A DNA stretch of 64,000 nucleotides from Periplaneta americana (Eukaryota; Arthropoda; Insecta; Blattodea; Blattidae): contig NC_091132.1 in the NCBI RefSeq assembly GCF_040183065.1, positions 164,638,102 through 164,702,101 on the forward strand, given 5' to 3'. Below are positions 1-11,800 of the stretch, piece by piece; the first letter of the stretch is position 1; each line of letters starts with the position of its first letter. The position numbers and the translations under genes are program-made. Below the pieces are notes generated by a model. That model was not told the DNA's origin, searched no databases, and saw nothing but the letters and a program-made list of their open reading frames with translations.

Positions 1-291
1 TTAGAATAACCTTAAACAGTGACATGTTCCAAATGATTTTTGAGAGGCTCGTTTAGATTACTCACGAATTGTAGCAACCCACGAAACACACCAGGGTTCT
101 TCGAATCGTTTTTTCATCACGTCCCCTAAGAGGAAGTTCATATTGGCCACAAAATTTGATACAATCAATTTTTTTAAAATAATTTCACGATTTTTTATCA
201 CTTCTTGATTATGTTTGAGAATGTTTGTTCTGTTCGTTTCATTTAATTGCACAGCAGTATGAGTTGCGTAACATAGCCTATGAAACAACAT
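1..291 (-). pseudogene. hAT-type transposase relic (DUF4371/ZMYM-like), runs off left edge
   Basis: The minus strand reads NREIILKKLI from about 200 down to 160. A frame change then gives ELPLRGRDE, and a further frame near the left edge gives LNEPLKNHLEHVTV. These three blocks occur in this order in hAT-family proteins of the DUF4371/zinc-finger MYM type, where the middle block is usually close to 'elpfRGHdE'. Two frame changes and a stop show that the copy is dead. The rest of the protein would lie left of the window. Assignment is from remembered motifs, not a search. Confidence 0.6.
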
Positions 292-1373
292 TTTTCAGGT
301 GAGACTGCGAAGATTCGTGCATTTTGCTTTTTAGGGGCAAATGCCCTAAATCTGTCACACCACTCCAAGTGCATGCAGTATCACCACCGAAGAGGAGGCA
401 AGGAAAACAAAATACAGATTTTTTTTGTTCACATCCACGTAACCACAAATGCTTAGCGTAAATTTCATTGTTATACTTCCTTACATATATGCACTATTTC
501 GGCTGGATGAAGCTTAAGTAAGATTTAAGTCGGATAACGGACGACCCTTTAATTTCACTTCATTACATCAATATTCTCCGCAAGGGGAATAAAAAAATTA
601 ATATTCTCTAATTCACACACACTCATGCTTGCACATTTCCACTGGTTAAGGTACGGTATTAAGACGTCACACCAAAGCAACACTCAGATATACTGATGGT
701 CAACAATTTTCTAAAACTGGAAAAGAAGTCTCTTTCGTATTTTACGTGCTATATCAAAAGGATTCTACTCGTGCAATCATTTTGAGTTAAGGCAAATATT
801 AGGTTCTGCTGGAGGCTGGATATATACGTAATAATAAGGCAAAAGAGAATATTAATTTCCTTATATTAACTCGATAAGATTCTACAACAATAAGTATGTG
901 AAAAGAAAATAAAAATTTTGTCATTAAGTTTCAAGGGAATAGAGAATCCATTTGACGCAGCATTACAATAGCGGTGTGGGAGGAGAAGAAAGATCCCTTG
1001 TTGCCTGGCTCTGCAAGCCACTGCAGCGAAATATGGGTTTTAAACAGCGGCAGTTTTCCTCTGCTCCCCTTCACCTCTCTACCCCCTGACCAAGCAAGAC
1101 ACACTCTCTATGAGCTGACCACCCTGCAGATCCCAGGATGACTTTGAATGCATTGTCAATTCCAATACAGTCGACGCACAAAAAGATTATGCATAAGATA
1201 ATAGTACATATTCCCAGCCAGATGAAATATAAAGCAATTTACCAATAAAAGCTGTAACAATTCTTCTAAAAGTTAAAATAAATATTATTTTATTTCCCTG
1301 TCAAAGCAGGGAGTGCTGCAGCTCCTCAGCTCTTACGGACGAGCCGCCTCTGGCTACTTCTATATTCGTTTGT
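292..1373. other. AT-rich stretch with no recognised gene, left of the repeat unit
   Basis: No coding pattern, tRNA or clear repeat was found. A more GC-rich patch lies at about 960-1140. Homology to units 2 and 3 begins near 1363-1374, so this stretch lies outside the shared tandem unit or has been replaced in unit 1. Confidence 0.5.
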
Positions 1374-1690
1374 AGGAACTTTTCACTTATAAATTTCATC
1401 CGTATTTCTTTTGTACATTGACATTCAAAAACAATTTGAATGTCATCTTCCCTATGTCCACATAATGGCACGTGCCTTGAGGTATATTACCTCTATTATG
1501 TCTTAATCTCCAAATTGGTGGAATAAGATATCACACAGTACAGCGGTTAAAGTTTCATGACAAAATATCTTCCCCAATGAAGACTCATCGGCTAGTGAGT
1601 CTGCCAGATTCAATTCTTTAACTGGAAGAATAGGTTGTTTCTTTAGTTTCACCATCAAGGAGATGTTGCTGCTTTAAACATGGCACTGAT
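1374..1690 (-). pseudogene. LINE ORF2 C-terminal relic (unit 1, not interrupted)
   Basis: On the minus strand this matches the relic at 26936-28180. In unit 2 that relic reads a zinc-knuckle-like CPLCGHRED...HIVFECQ, preceded by a segment with [17 protein letters not shown]. Here one G of the knuckle region is missing (around 1468), so the frame is broken. The Cys/His knuckle at the end of ORF2 is usual for non-LTR retrotransposons of the jockey/R1 kind. This copy is an empty site: the younger YADD LINE that splits units 2 and 3 is absent at about 1477-1491. Confidence 0.6.
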
Positions 1691-1734
1691 TTATTTCTTA
1701 TCTTGGTCATAGCTTTGAGTTACAGATTAAATTG

Positions 1735-1987
1735 CCTCCATTCGAGGTTAAAGGTTATGTTTTATTTAACGACGCTCGCAACTGCAGAGGTTATATCAGT
1801 GTCGCCGGATGTGCCAGAATTTTGTCCCGCAGGAGTTCTTTTACATGCCAGTAAATCTACTGACATGAGCCTGTCGCATTTAAGCACACTTAAATGCCAT
1901 CGACCTGGCCCGGGATCGAACCCGCAACCTTGGGCATAGAAGGCCAGCGCTATACCAACTCGCCAACCAGGTCGACCCTCCATTCGA
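1735..1987 (-). mobile_element. tRNA-derived SINE with 11-bp target site duplication (family A)
   Basis: The minus strand carries an A-box-like TGGCGAGTTGG and a B-box GGTTCGATCCC, the internal promoter of a tRNA-derived SINE. Its body is about 230 bp. The direct repeat CCTCCATTCGA flanks it at 1735-1745 and 1977-1987. Units 2 and 3 have the uninterrupted site (near 28230 and 57345), so the insertion is private to unit 1. A second copy lies at 52811-53036. Confidence 0.85.
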
Positions 1988-2659
1988 ACTTGTGTCGCTG
2001 TAGTAATGTAAGAAGAGATGTTAGAGATCACAGTTATTTTCTGCTTGAATTAATATTAAACAGAACAACTCTACTACTATTCTGTCACTCATTTCTCGCA
2101 GGAAAAACATCTAACACAATAACTCATTTCAAAACATATTTTACATTTCCAGGCATACTTTTTAATCAAGGGGAGAGGATGGTATTTTTTTTAACTTTTT
2201 TCCTATATGGTGTAAAATATTAATTGTTTTGTATGTAGAGAAGTCATAGCTGTGGCAACTCAACCAATTAGAAATATAAAAAAAAAGGGAATTGGGGGGC
2301 CCAAATTTGAAAAAAATATATCCAATACAGAATTGTACTAAAACCGATATATCTAAACCGTTTTTAAAGATAGAATCAAACAGTTTTTTGCAACGTATTT
2401 CCAAAAACATGTTCTACAAACTGTCTGTAACAGAATTTTGATATTAGTCCCTACGTTTGTAAAATAAACAATTAAAATTTAATAACAATTTTCTGATATC
2501 CTTTCTTGCAAACAAACGGACGTATTTTTAAAATGAAATCAATTAACAAAATTTTGTTACAGAGAAAAGTTTCCTAATAGTCCAAAGAATGTATGTTCTA
2601 AATTTCATGCATGTATCTTTAATAGTTCAGAAATTATATCCATTTTTGTCTGGCAATGT
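1988..2659. other. Intron 1 sequence shared by the three units
   Basis: This corresponds to about 28240-28970 and 57350-58075. No coding signal was found. The unit 2 and 3 versions carry a (TA)n tract that unit 1 lacks; unit 1 has a G/C run near 2288-2300 instead. Confidence 0.5.
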
Positions 2660-3012
2660 AGCAAAAAAAAATGAAGTTACTGGAAACCGATAAAAGCGGG
2701 CATGTGATTTAAAAATCCATAGCGCAGGAAGTTTAAAAATGACGTCTCAACATCCGATAAGGGCATAAATACCCACGAACTGTTACGCAATGTATTCCAC
2801 ACATATCAAAGGGTATTTTAAAGAAAAAGATAATTTTTTGGAAATTTAATTTACTGGAAACAATAATAAAAGTGGGCGAGTGATTTAAAAATCCATAACG
2901 CAGGAAGTTTAAAAATGGCGACTCAACATCCGATAAGCGCACAAATACCCACAAAATGTTATGCTATGCATTCCATACATATCACAGGGTATTTTAAAGA
3001 ATTTTTTTTTTT
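2660..3012. repeat. Tandem duplication of a ~175-bp intronic segment, 2 copies
   Basis: The segment containing GATTTAAAAATCCATA, CGCAGGAAGTTTAAAAATG and GGGTATTTTAAAGAA occurs twice in a row. Unit 2 has two copies (28970-29325) and unit 3 has three (58075-58608). Homopolymer A/T runs at the junctions vary between copies. No coding function is seen. Confidence 0.8.
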
Positions 3013-3237
3013 AATTTACTCATTTTTCACCAAAAAATACCATGCTCTCCCCTTATGTTATGCTGAAGTGAAATATACTTCTATGTGGAAATATAAAAAG
3101 AAGTAAACATATATTTGAACAAAACAAAATGATATTACAGAGCCATTCGCTTACATGTTGTATTACAAGGATTTTTGTACAACTTATATTTCACTATTGA
3201 CTCTGAAGTGTGTTCACGTTCGTTCGTTGACATCAGG

Positions 3238-3240
3238 ATC

Positions 3241-3316
<76 letters not shown>
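3238..3316. repeat. (TAA)n microsatellite
   Basis: About 25 TAA/AAT repeats lie 90 bp upstream of exon 2. The tract is longer and more complex in unit 2, where a LINE fragment has inserted into it, and is interrupted in unit 3. Confidence 0.95.
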
Positions 3317-3317
<1 letters not shown>

Positions 3318-3406
3318 GAGTTATGAGACACTAGAAATGGTCTCTGATTTTTTGTGAACGATTACATATAATATATTTAATAAGTATAATGTTTTGTGTG
3401 CTACAG

Positions 3407-3541
3407 GAAGGAGATGTATTAGATCAGCACTTCACTGAAATAAAGACGGAATGTAAGGGCCACAGTTACGATCTGACATCAGAGATGGCGTTTGATAAAA
3501 TCCCTGTGCTAATTGACTTTGAAGTCAAAAGTGAAGTTGAG
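3407..3541 (+). CDS. Gene 1 leader exon 2 (45 codons)
   Basis: The exon is bounded by acceptor CTACAG and donor GTGAGT and starts and ends in phase 0. It encodes EGDVLDQHF, then TEIKTEC and FEVKSEVE. The two psi-K-x-E tetrapeptides (IKTE, VKSE) fit the SUMO-acceptor consensus. Copies at 30601 and 59025 have identical length. Confidence 0.8.
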
Positions 3542-5844
3542 GTGAGTCAGTTTATTAGGTGATTTGGTCGGTAGTTCTCACTCTGTTATATACTGGCAGA
3601 TGTGACTGACATTCAGGTGACCAGGAGATACGATTTTTGTTGTCATGCTGTCCATTTCTTCATCCTATATCATTCGTTAATCTTTTCTACTCCAATTTTA
3701 GCATAAAAATTGCAATGCTGAACGTTCACTAACTCTTACATTTTGATGATTTCATCCCTGCTGATAATGTTTGACATGTTGCTTTTAATTTAATTGACAA
3801 TCCAGTATGGAATGGAGATCACTCTCAGTTAATCCCACGGATGGTGGCCAAACTGGTGGTTTGCACCTTGTTTTTGGAAGTACACTTAATTGTGATTTTT
3901 TAAATACATTGGTTTATTAGCCAAACTCCATATATTTGGTGTCTATTTCTTGGGACCAGTTGTTTCTAACTACGCATTAATATTACAAGTCACAAAGACT
4001 ACTTAATTGTGATTTTTTAAATACATTGGTTTATTAGCCAAACTCCATATATTTGGTGTCTATTTCTTGGGACCAGTTGTTTCTAACTACGCATTAATAT
4101 TACAAGTCACAAAGACTACTTCATAGTTCCTTTTCCATCCTAGCATCATTACACTGACTGTCACCTGGCGACAAAGTATTATTCCTGTCTTCCCCACCAA
4201 CACCTTCAGTAAACCAACGCACAAGATTATGAACAATAAAATCATTGTGGACGAGGCCTTTCATACAAATTATATGACTACTGACTCTGGAGTGTGTTTA
4301 CATGCATTCATATCGGAATTTAATAATAGATTGGGGATACATTAAAATAGTTACAGGTGTTTCGTGCACAACTACATAATTGAAGGTTTCAGAGCCATAG
4401 TAGGCCAAGTGCCATTTATTAAAAACGGAGAAAGAAAGGGTTAAAGTTAAGTAAATACTAATAATTGAAGGGTTCAGAGGCATAGTGGGCCAAGCGCCAT
4501 TAATTGAAAACGGAGAACGGAAGAGTCAAAGTTAAGTAAATACCATAATTGAAGGGTTCAGAGCCATAGTGGGACAAGCGCCATTAATTATAAACGGAGA
4601 AAGAAAGAGTTAAAGTTAAGTAAATACCATAATTGAAAGGTTCAGAGCCATAGTGGGACAAGCGCCATTTATTAAAACTGAGAAAGAAAGGGTTAAAGTT
4701 AAGAGAATACCATAATTGAAGCGTTCAGAGCCATAGTGGGCCAAGCGCCATTCATTAAAAACGGAGAAAGAAAGTGTTAAAAGTTAAGTAAATACCATAA
4801 TTGAAGGGTTCAGAGCCATAGTGGGCCAAGCGCCATTTATTAAAAACGGAGAAAGAAAGTGGTAAAGTTAAGTAAATACCATAATTGAAGGGTTCAGAGC
4901 CATAGTGGGCCAAGCGCCATTTATTAAAAACGGAGAAAAAAGTGTTAAAAGTTAAGTAAATACCATAATTGAAGGGTTAAGAGCCATAGTGGGCCAAGCG
5001 CCATTTATTAAAAACGGAGAAAGAAAGTGTTAAAGTTAAGTAAGTACCATAATTGAAGGGTTCAGAGCCATAGTGGGCCAAGCGCCATTTATTGAAAGCG
5101 GAGAAAAAAAAGTTAAAGTCAAGTAAATACCATAATTGAAGGGTTCAGAGCCATAGTGGGCCAAGCGCCATTCGTTAAAAACGGAGACAGAAATGGTTAA
5201 AGTTAAGTAAATACCATAATTGAAAGGTTCAGAGTCATAGTGGGCCAAGCACCATTTATTAAAAGCGGAGAAAGCAAGGATTAAAGTTGTTATTACCTTA
5301 GTTTAATGAAGACTGACATAATTTAGTTTTAATGTGCATAATTCTTGTTATTGCTATGTGTTTCATGAAATTATGGTATTAACTTCATTTTAACCCTTGT
5401 TTTCTACGTCTTTAATATATGGCACTTGGCCCACTATGGCTCTGAACCCTTCAATTTATTGAAGATTGACATATCATTTAATTTTAATGTGCATATTTAA
5501 TCTTACTTGCTACATGTTTCGTTAAATGAATGGCTGCCTAGAATAACGTTGTAAGTCAGTTCTTACAGTTTGTCAGGAAATTAAAAATATGTTTATTCCA
5601 TATTAACATTGTTAAATATTACAAAATATGACAGTGTTAGGTCTGTATTAATACTTCAGTAAGTATTCACACCATTTATATATATGTATTGTCTTAATCT
5701 TCCAAATAACACAACTTTTTGAACATTTACAGTAGAAAAACGTTGTATGTCAATCCAGAAGAACAACGTTGTAGAGCAAAGATACTTAAATACTGTCCAT
5801 ATTTCCTGGTAGATTCTTAATGGTTGTAACATTTGAGTACATTA

Positions 5845-5903
<59 letters not shown>

Positions 5904-8810
5904 TAATAATGATAATAATAATTAATAATAAATAATAAAAATAATAAATAATAATAAATATTAATAATAATAGTAATTTTTATTTATTTATTTATTTATT
6001 TAGATATACAATATCAATTATAACTTACACAGACAAGAATCCTTTTTTTTTTTTTTCTTTTTAGGCCATGACGGAATTCCGAGTAACCATGACATTATCT
6101 TCAACTATTCTCCTTTAGCACTCTATAGGCCCACATTGACTTACAACATTATTCTACTCACCAGTTCAGCTCGTTTCACAGCTGGTTTAACGTCGTCTTT
6201 CTTCGAAGTATATTCTTTCCCCTGATCCTTTAGTGCCTTACTTACATTATCCTTCCATTCCATGATATTAATCTTACGTTTTATCTTTCTATTTACGTTT
6301 TTTATGAGACCATGTGAGACGCTATAAGTATGATTGTGCACAATTTTATTTGCGTTACAGTGTTATTCAGCTCAGGAACACAATCAAAATACTACAGCTC
6401 TCGAAGTAGTGTGAATATCAGCAAGATGATGACAGCACATGATGCAAGATATGCGATTCAACATTTTTTAGCCGAAAATTTAGTTTGGCCAAAATCGGAC
6501 GTACAACGTTATTCTAGGCAGCCATTCAAATTATGGTAATCATTTTATTTCAACTCCTGTGTTCTCCATTTTTAATAAATGGCCCTTGTCCCCTCTATGG
6601 CTTTGAACCCTTCAATTATGATATATTTAATAATTATTATGAATTGTGTGTTGCAGGAAGAAAATGTATTAGATCTACATATGACTGAAATAAAGACGGA
6701 ATGTATGGACCGCAGCTATGATCTGAAATCAGAGATGACATTTGGTGATACTCCTGTGCCAATTGACTCTCCAATCATGAAGAGTGAAGCTAAGGTGAGT
6801 GCTGTTTGCGAAGTGTGTTGGTCGGTAGTTCACACTGTGTTACCAACTGGCTGACGTGGCTCCTACACTCAGATGACCAGGGAGTACGATTGTTGCTCTG
6901 ATGCTATCCATTTCATCATCCTGCTGTCCTTTGTGAATTTTTCTGGTAGGGACTGCAATCCTGAACATTCACTAAATCATACACATTTTGAATTTTTAAC
7001 TGCACGCATTGTATTCTTCACCTGACATAATTAGGAACATTAAATCCAGACGTTTAAGTTGGGCAGGGCATGTAGCACGTATAGGTGAATCCAGATATGC
7101 ATATAGAGTGTTAGTTGGGAAGAAGACCTTTGGAAGACCGAGACGTAGATGGGAGGATAGTATTAAAATGGATTTGAGGGAGATGGGATATGATGATAGA
7201 GAGTGGATTAATCTTGCACAGAATAGGGACCCATGGCAGGTTTATGTAAGGGCAGCAATGAACCTACGGGTTATTTAAAAGCCATTTGTAAATAATTAAT
7301 CACCGGTAATAATTTTTACCAGTGTTCACTCTGATTTAATGATCAGTCCCGTATAGAGTGGGATCAATCTCAATTACTCTGGCGGTACGTGCCAGTTATT
7401 TTGTGCAAAAGGCTGGATTGGGAACTATAATATCAGCAAAGTAAAAATTCAAGGACCATAAGAGATGTAATTAAACATAAGAGTAGGCAGAAGAATCACC
7501 CTGAATATTCGCATGTGAGATAATTTCTTCCATTGTTCTATACACATTCTGAATTATTTTCCCTTAGATTTTCAAACTCTCTTAGAGTTTTACAAACCTT
7601 AATTTGTTTAGCTTAGTTGTATGCTTGATACAAATCCAGAAATATCTGAAATAGTTTCGAACTTTAGTAAGAAAACTTTCCATTATCTATCAGTTTTACC
7701 ATAACAGTTTGATTACCTGTCAACTTGGTCTTCGTGAATCCTACTCACATATGATCATCCATCATACCATTCTAGTGTCTCTTACAATTGACTTCTTGTT
7801 TATGCAATTCTTATTTAAAACGGGATGTTTCTCAGATAATGCCATATTATTTTCTCTTTTAATTGGCATTTTTCACCGACAATGTTTGAACTTTTTCCTG
7901 AATTAAGTAGGATTTAAAATCAAGTCTACAGCATATAAACTGCAGTGCACTGATCCTTGAACTACTATTGTCCTATAGCTTCGTTTTATAAAATTACTTG
8001 CAGGAGGAGACACATGAGTTTGATCAAGTGGAGGAGGAGGTCAAACTGGAAGTAACGGCAGAAGAGGATGAAGTCTTTACTGAAGGGTGAGTGAAGTGTG
8101 TGAACCTTTACTTTGTTGTTGGTTTCTCCGTTATGTTTTAGTTATAACGTCAAAGAACATAAATATGTACTTAAAATGAACATGATCTTTGTTCAAATGA
8201 AGGTCTCAGTATTCTGAACTGCCATGTCTACCTGTAAATGTGTCTGTATGTCTCTTTATGTGTTTGTCTATGTTTATGTCTGCATACCTGGCTTTCACGT
8301 ATAGCACCCTGTCAAGTAGACTTGAATAATTTGAAGGGAAAAATTGTTTCGTGGCCGGGTATAGATCTGTAGGTACGTTACCAGAAAAAAAAAACACAAT
8401 TCAAGTCACACAGTTTGTGTGCACTCGGAGTTGGGTTTCTGCCGTCTTGTCAGGCCACGTGAGTAGCTCAAATGGTAGGGCGTTGGTGCACTAAGGCAAA
8501 GGTCATGGGATCGATACCTGGCACAGAACAATTTCTCTCTTGAAATTATCTTTGTCTGTCTTTGTAGCTCTCCGTCTGTGTCTTCAACATTCCGCCTATC
8601 CATTCTTCGATCTATCCACCCTCCCACGCATCCACCAGTGTGAATATAAATTCCTGTATGAAGCAATTTGTGAGTATATTAATTTCAGTTTACTGTCATT
8701 TGCCATTTGCAAACTCCAGACCCTAGAAGTGGATCAGAATAATCTAATCGCTCAGTATTTTTACTTTAAAGTTTCATTATTTTTACGTCATTATTTATCT
8801 AATCTATCTA

Positions 8811-8849
<39 letters not shown>

Positions 8850-11800
8850 GCCTGCCTGCCTGCCCGCCCGCCCGCCCGCCCGCCCGCCCGCCCGCCCGCC
8901 CGCCCGCCCGCCCGCCCGCCCGCCCGCCCGCCCGCCCGCCCGCCCGCCCGTCCGTCCGTCCGTCCGTCCGTCCGTCCGTCCATCCATCCATCTTTCTTTA
9001 CGTAATGGCGGATTAGATTTTACGTCATTATACAGTGAGGCCACAAAGTTCCTTTACCCCTATTATAAATAAACTAAAATGAACGGCAATTCTTTATAGT
9101 AATTTTTATTTAAAACTTACAATGAATTTAAGATATATTCTGTGGTACTGACATTAAATATATCAGTAGGCTCATTGTGCGCTCCAACATTCTCAAAGGC
9201 AAAGGCAAAGAATAATACGCTGTCAAGTTCTGTGCGATATTTTTCGGAGCATTCCTGGCATATCATTAGGGAAAGCACGTGTCACAGCATCAGTGGTGTA
9301 ATTATTGTCAGGCCATTGGATCTGTGCCCCTTCAGCGCTGTCGTCGTTCTTGAAAAAGTTAACACCTGTACTCACACCATTCCACCCGCTTTCCTCCCAC
9401 CACGTCAAACAGCAGGCCACGAACCTTGCCGAATAGAGATGTTGTCAAACTTCCGGCAAATGGTGTCATAAATAACTAGCCCTCCGTGCTACAATATAAT
9501 TTCTTTCAATCAAAATACATCTTGTATTTCTACATGTCTCGAATCACTTTCCGTAGTGTTTCTCTCCAACCTTGGAAATTATTGCTTCTCTCGCAACCTT
9601 CAGTAATTTCTTCAATGTCGGAACTGCATTCTGCACGGTATAAAATTCTTGTATCTTTCTTCTTACAATACATCGGTTCATATCATCTACCAGAATTAAA
9701 GCTTCCCTTGATCTGTTCTTCCATGGTGATTCTAGCTTTTCATCTCTTGCGCAGACTCTCTCTTTCTTGATTTTCTTAATTAGGCACTCTGACCTGCCTA
9801 TGTTAATTACATAACATGTTATATGAGTATTAGTTAAGTAAGTAGTTTTAATAAGTAATCAATTGAAATGAAGTAAGCCTCACCTGTGATCGCAGTTGCC
9901 ATTTTCGTTGCCGGATTGATAGGAAGCAGATACTGATTGAGAAGGAATTGGAGTTCAGTTCGCATATCTTACAGGGTCACAGTTCCAATGGTCCGACAAT
10001 AGACGTATCCGCCATCGTTATATTCTTATGATCTATATGAAACTAAAGTACATTTACGTAAAGGGTAAAGGGACTTTGTAGTCTCACTGTATGATTCAGT
10101 TGCTCCAGCAGGTGGAACTTATCAACTGTTTTGCATTTATTGTCAAGAAATATCGTCCGAGTTAGTACAAATTTATTTGAAATGTAGAATTTTCGTTCAA
10201 TTCCCCATCTCATTTGGCTTAAAATTCCCTAATGACTTACCTTAACAAGGACTACAATACTACTTCATGACATTACATGCTACAATTTACTGCACACTCT
10301 TACCTGTTAAAGGGGTGTTCGTTCTCTCGGCAATGTTTAGTTTTGTAAACAAGAGCACATCATGAATCGCTTCTTGTGCGGAACGAGTAAAGCATATGAT
10401 GTTTACAACGAATGGAGTCAGTGGCGGCTTGTAATCAATATTCCCAATTATCTCGCAAAAGGCTGATTTGCGGACCCATGTTTACAGGAACATTCTTGTT
10501 TCTGTTTATTGTACGCTTTCAGTTGTTTCAGTTTTCACTATTAATTTTGATACACCCCGTGTATAATACTGCTGACAAGTATTGAAACATGTTGAGGCAT
10601 TAATCTCAAGAAAATTGTATGTGGTGTTACATCAAAAGAAAACCCCAGGTCTTATCAGAAAAAGTGTTGTCTTTTGAACTAGCCAAATCAGGCGTCTCGA
10701 AAGTTATATCAGGAAAATCGCAATGCTGCGTACTTCAGAAGAAATTCTGGTTATGTGACCACTAAAATGACACTGTATACAGTGAAATGTACAGTGAATA
10801 ATGAAATTGAGAACTGAGTCCAAAATTAAAGCCACAGTAAAAAATAAATGTGAAGATTTAATATATAAAGATGTTAAAGATCAATTCCAGATAACCTATG
10901 CAAATCACAAGTTGGAAATGTCAGGTTATCTACTGTACATGACTGTCTCGTCAGTCACTTTCCTGTAATTGCTATACGATGTTCATCCAGAAAGTAAGTT
11001 CCAATGGCCGATAAAGAAGACAAATAAAACAATAAGGAAGAAATATTTATTTCCTTATCTACAGAGATTCATTGGGTACTTCTCAGAAATTACTTTATCC
11101 TGTTGATATTATTAGTTAAGTTCAATTTATCGTAATATTATATTTGAACTTTACTTCAATGTTAAATGTATGATCCTTCTGTACGCTTTTGCGGTAATTT
11201 TAAAGGTATGATGCAAAGATATGATGTGATAGATGACGTCACTACTACCGTCATACGAGAATTAACTAAAATTATTCTCCTTTTTTCCTCTTTTCACTTT
11301 TTCTTTTCTTCTCTGTTTTTATCTCTCTACATATCCACAATTACACTCAACTTTTATATATATATTAACTACCTATATTGCATTTTATTCACTCATCTGT
11401 AAATTTTAAATGACATAAAACATCGTGCTTAGTAATGTTGGCTTCATGGAATGGCTTAAGAAATATTTTGTAGTGAAACTGATTAAAGCATACTTGCAGG
11501 TTATACTAGTGAAGTAAAAGTAGAAATGCATGATGAATAAAACAATGGTGAGTACGAAATATTATATACGCTTAATTTAATGCCATTAATTCCATAAATA
11601 TTTAATGAAATCGTCAATTTAAAAAAACAACATTGCTGTTCGTAACTATTATAACTACCTTGTGACGTCATCTAAGACATCATAACCTTCCATCGTATCT
11701 TTAAATTTACCGCGTTTGCCATACAATATGTAAAATATAAATCATAAATTTAATATTAGATCAAAATAATCACGTTATCTAATATTGGATGCTATGTCGA

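Noticed and set aside
4378-5285. CRISPR-like regular repeats
   Set aside because: The monomers are contiguous with no unique spacers, and the genome is eukaryotic; it is a minisatellite.
6579-6854. 91-codon frame starting before leader exon 3
   Set aside because: It reads from an inverted minisatellite monomer through the acceptor and past the donor; only 6657-6794 is supported as coding.
8452-8526. Functional tRNA gene
   Set aside because: A- and B-box-like sequences exist, but no acceptor stem pairs and the anticodon arm is irregular; it is repeated in each unit like a SINE.
8540-9016. 158-codon frame with Cys-Leu-Ser-Val and Pro-Pro-Ala-Arg repeats, and its Gly/Arg-rich antisense
   Set aside because: Produced by the TCTG/CCCG tetranucleotide array.
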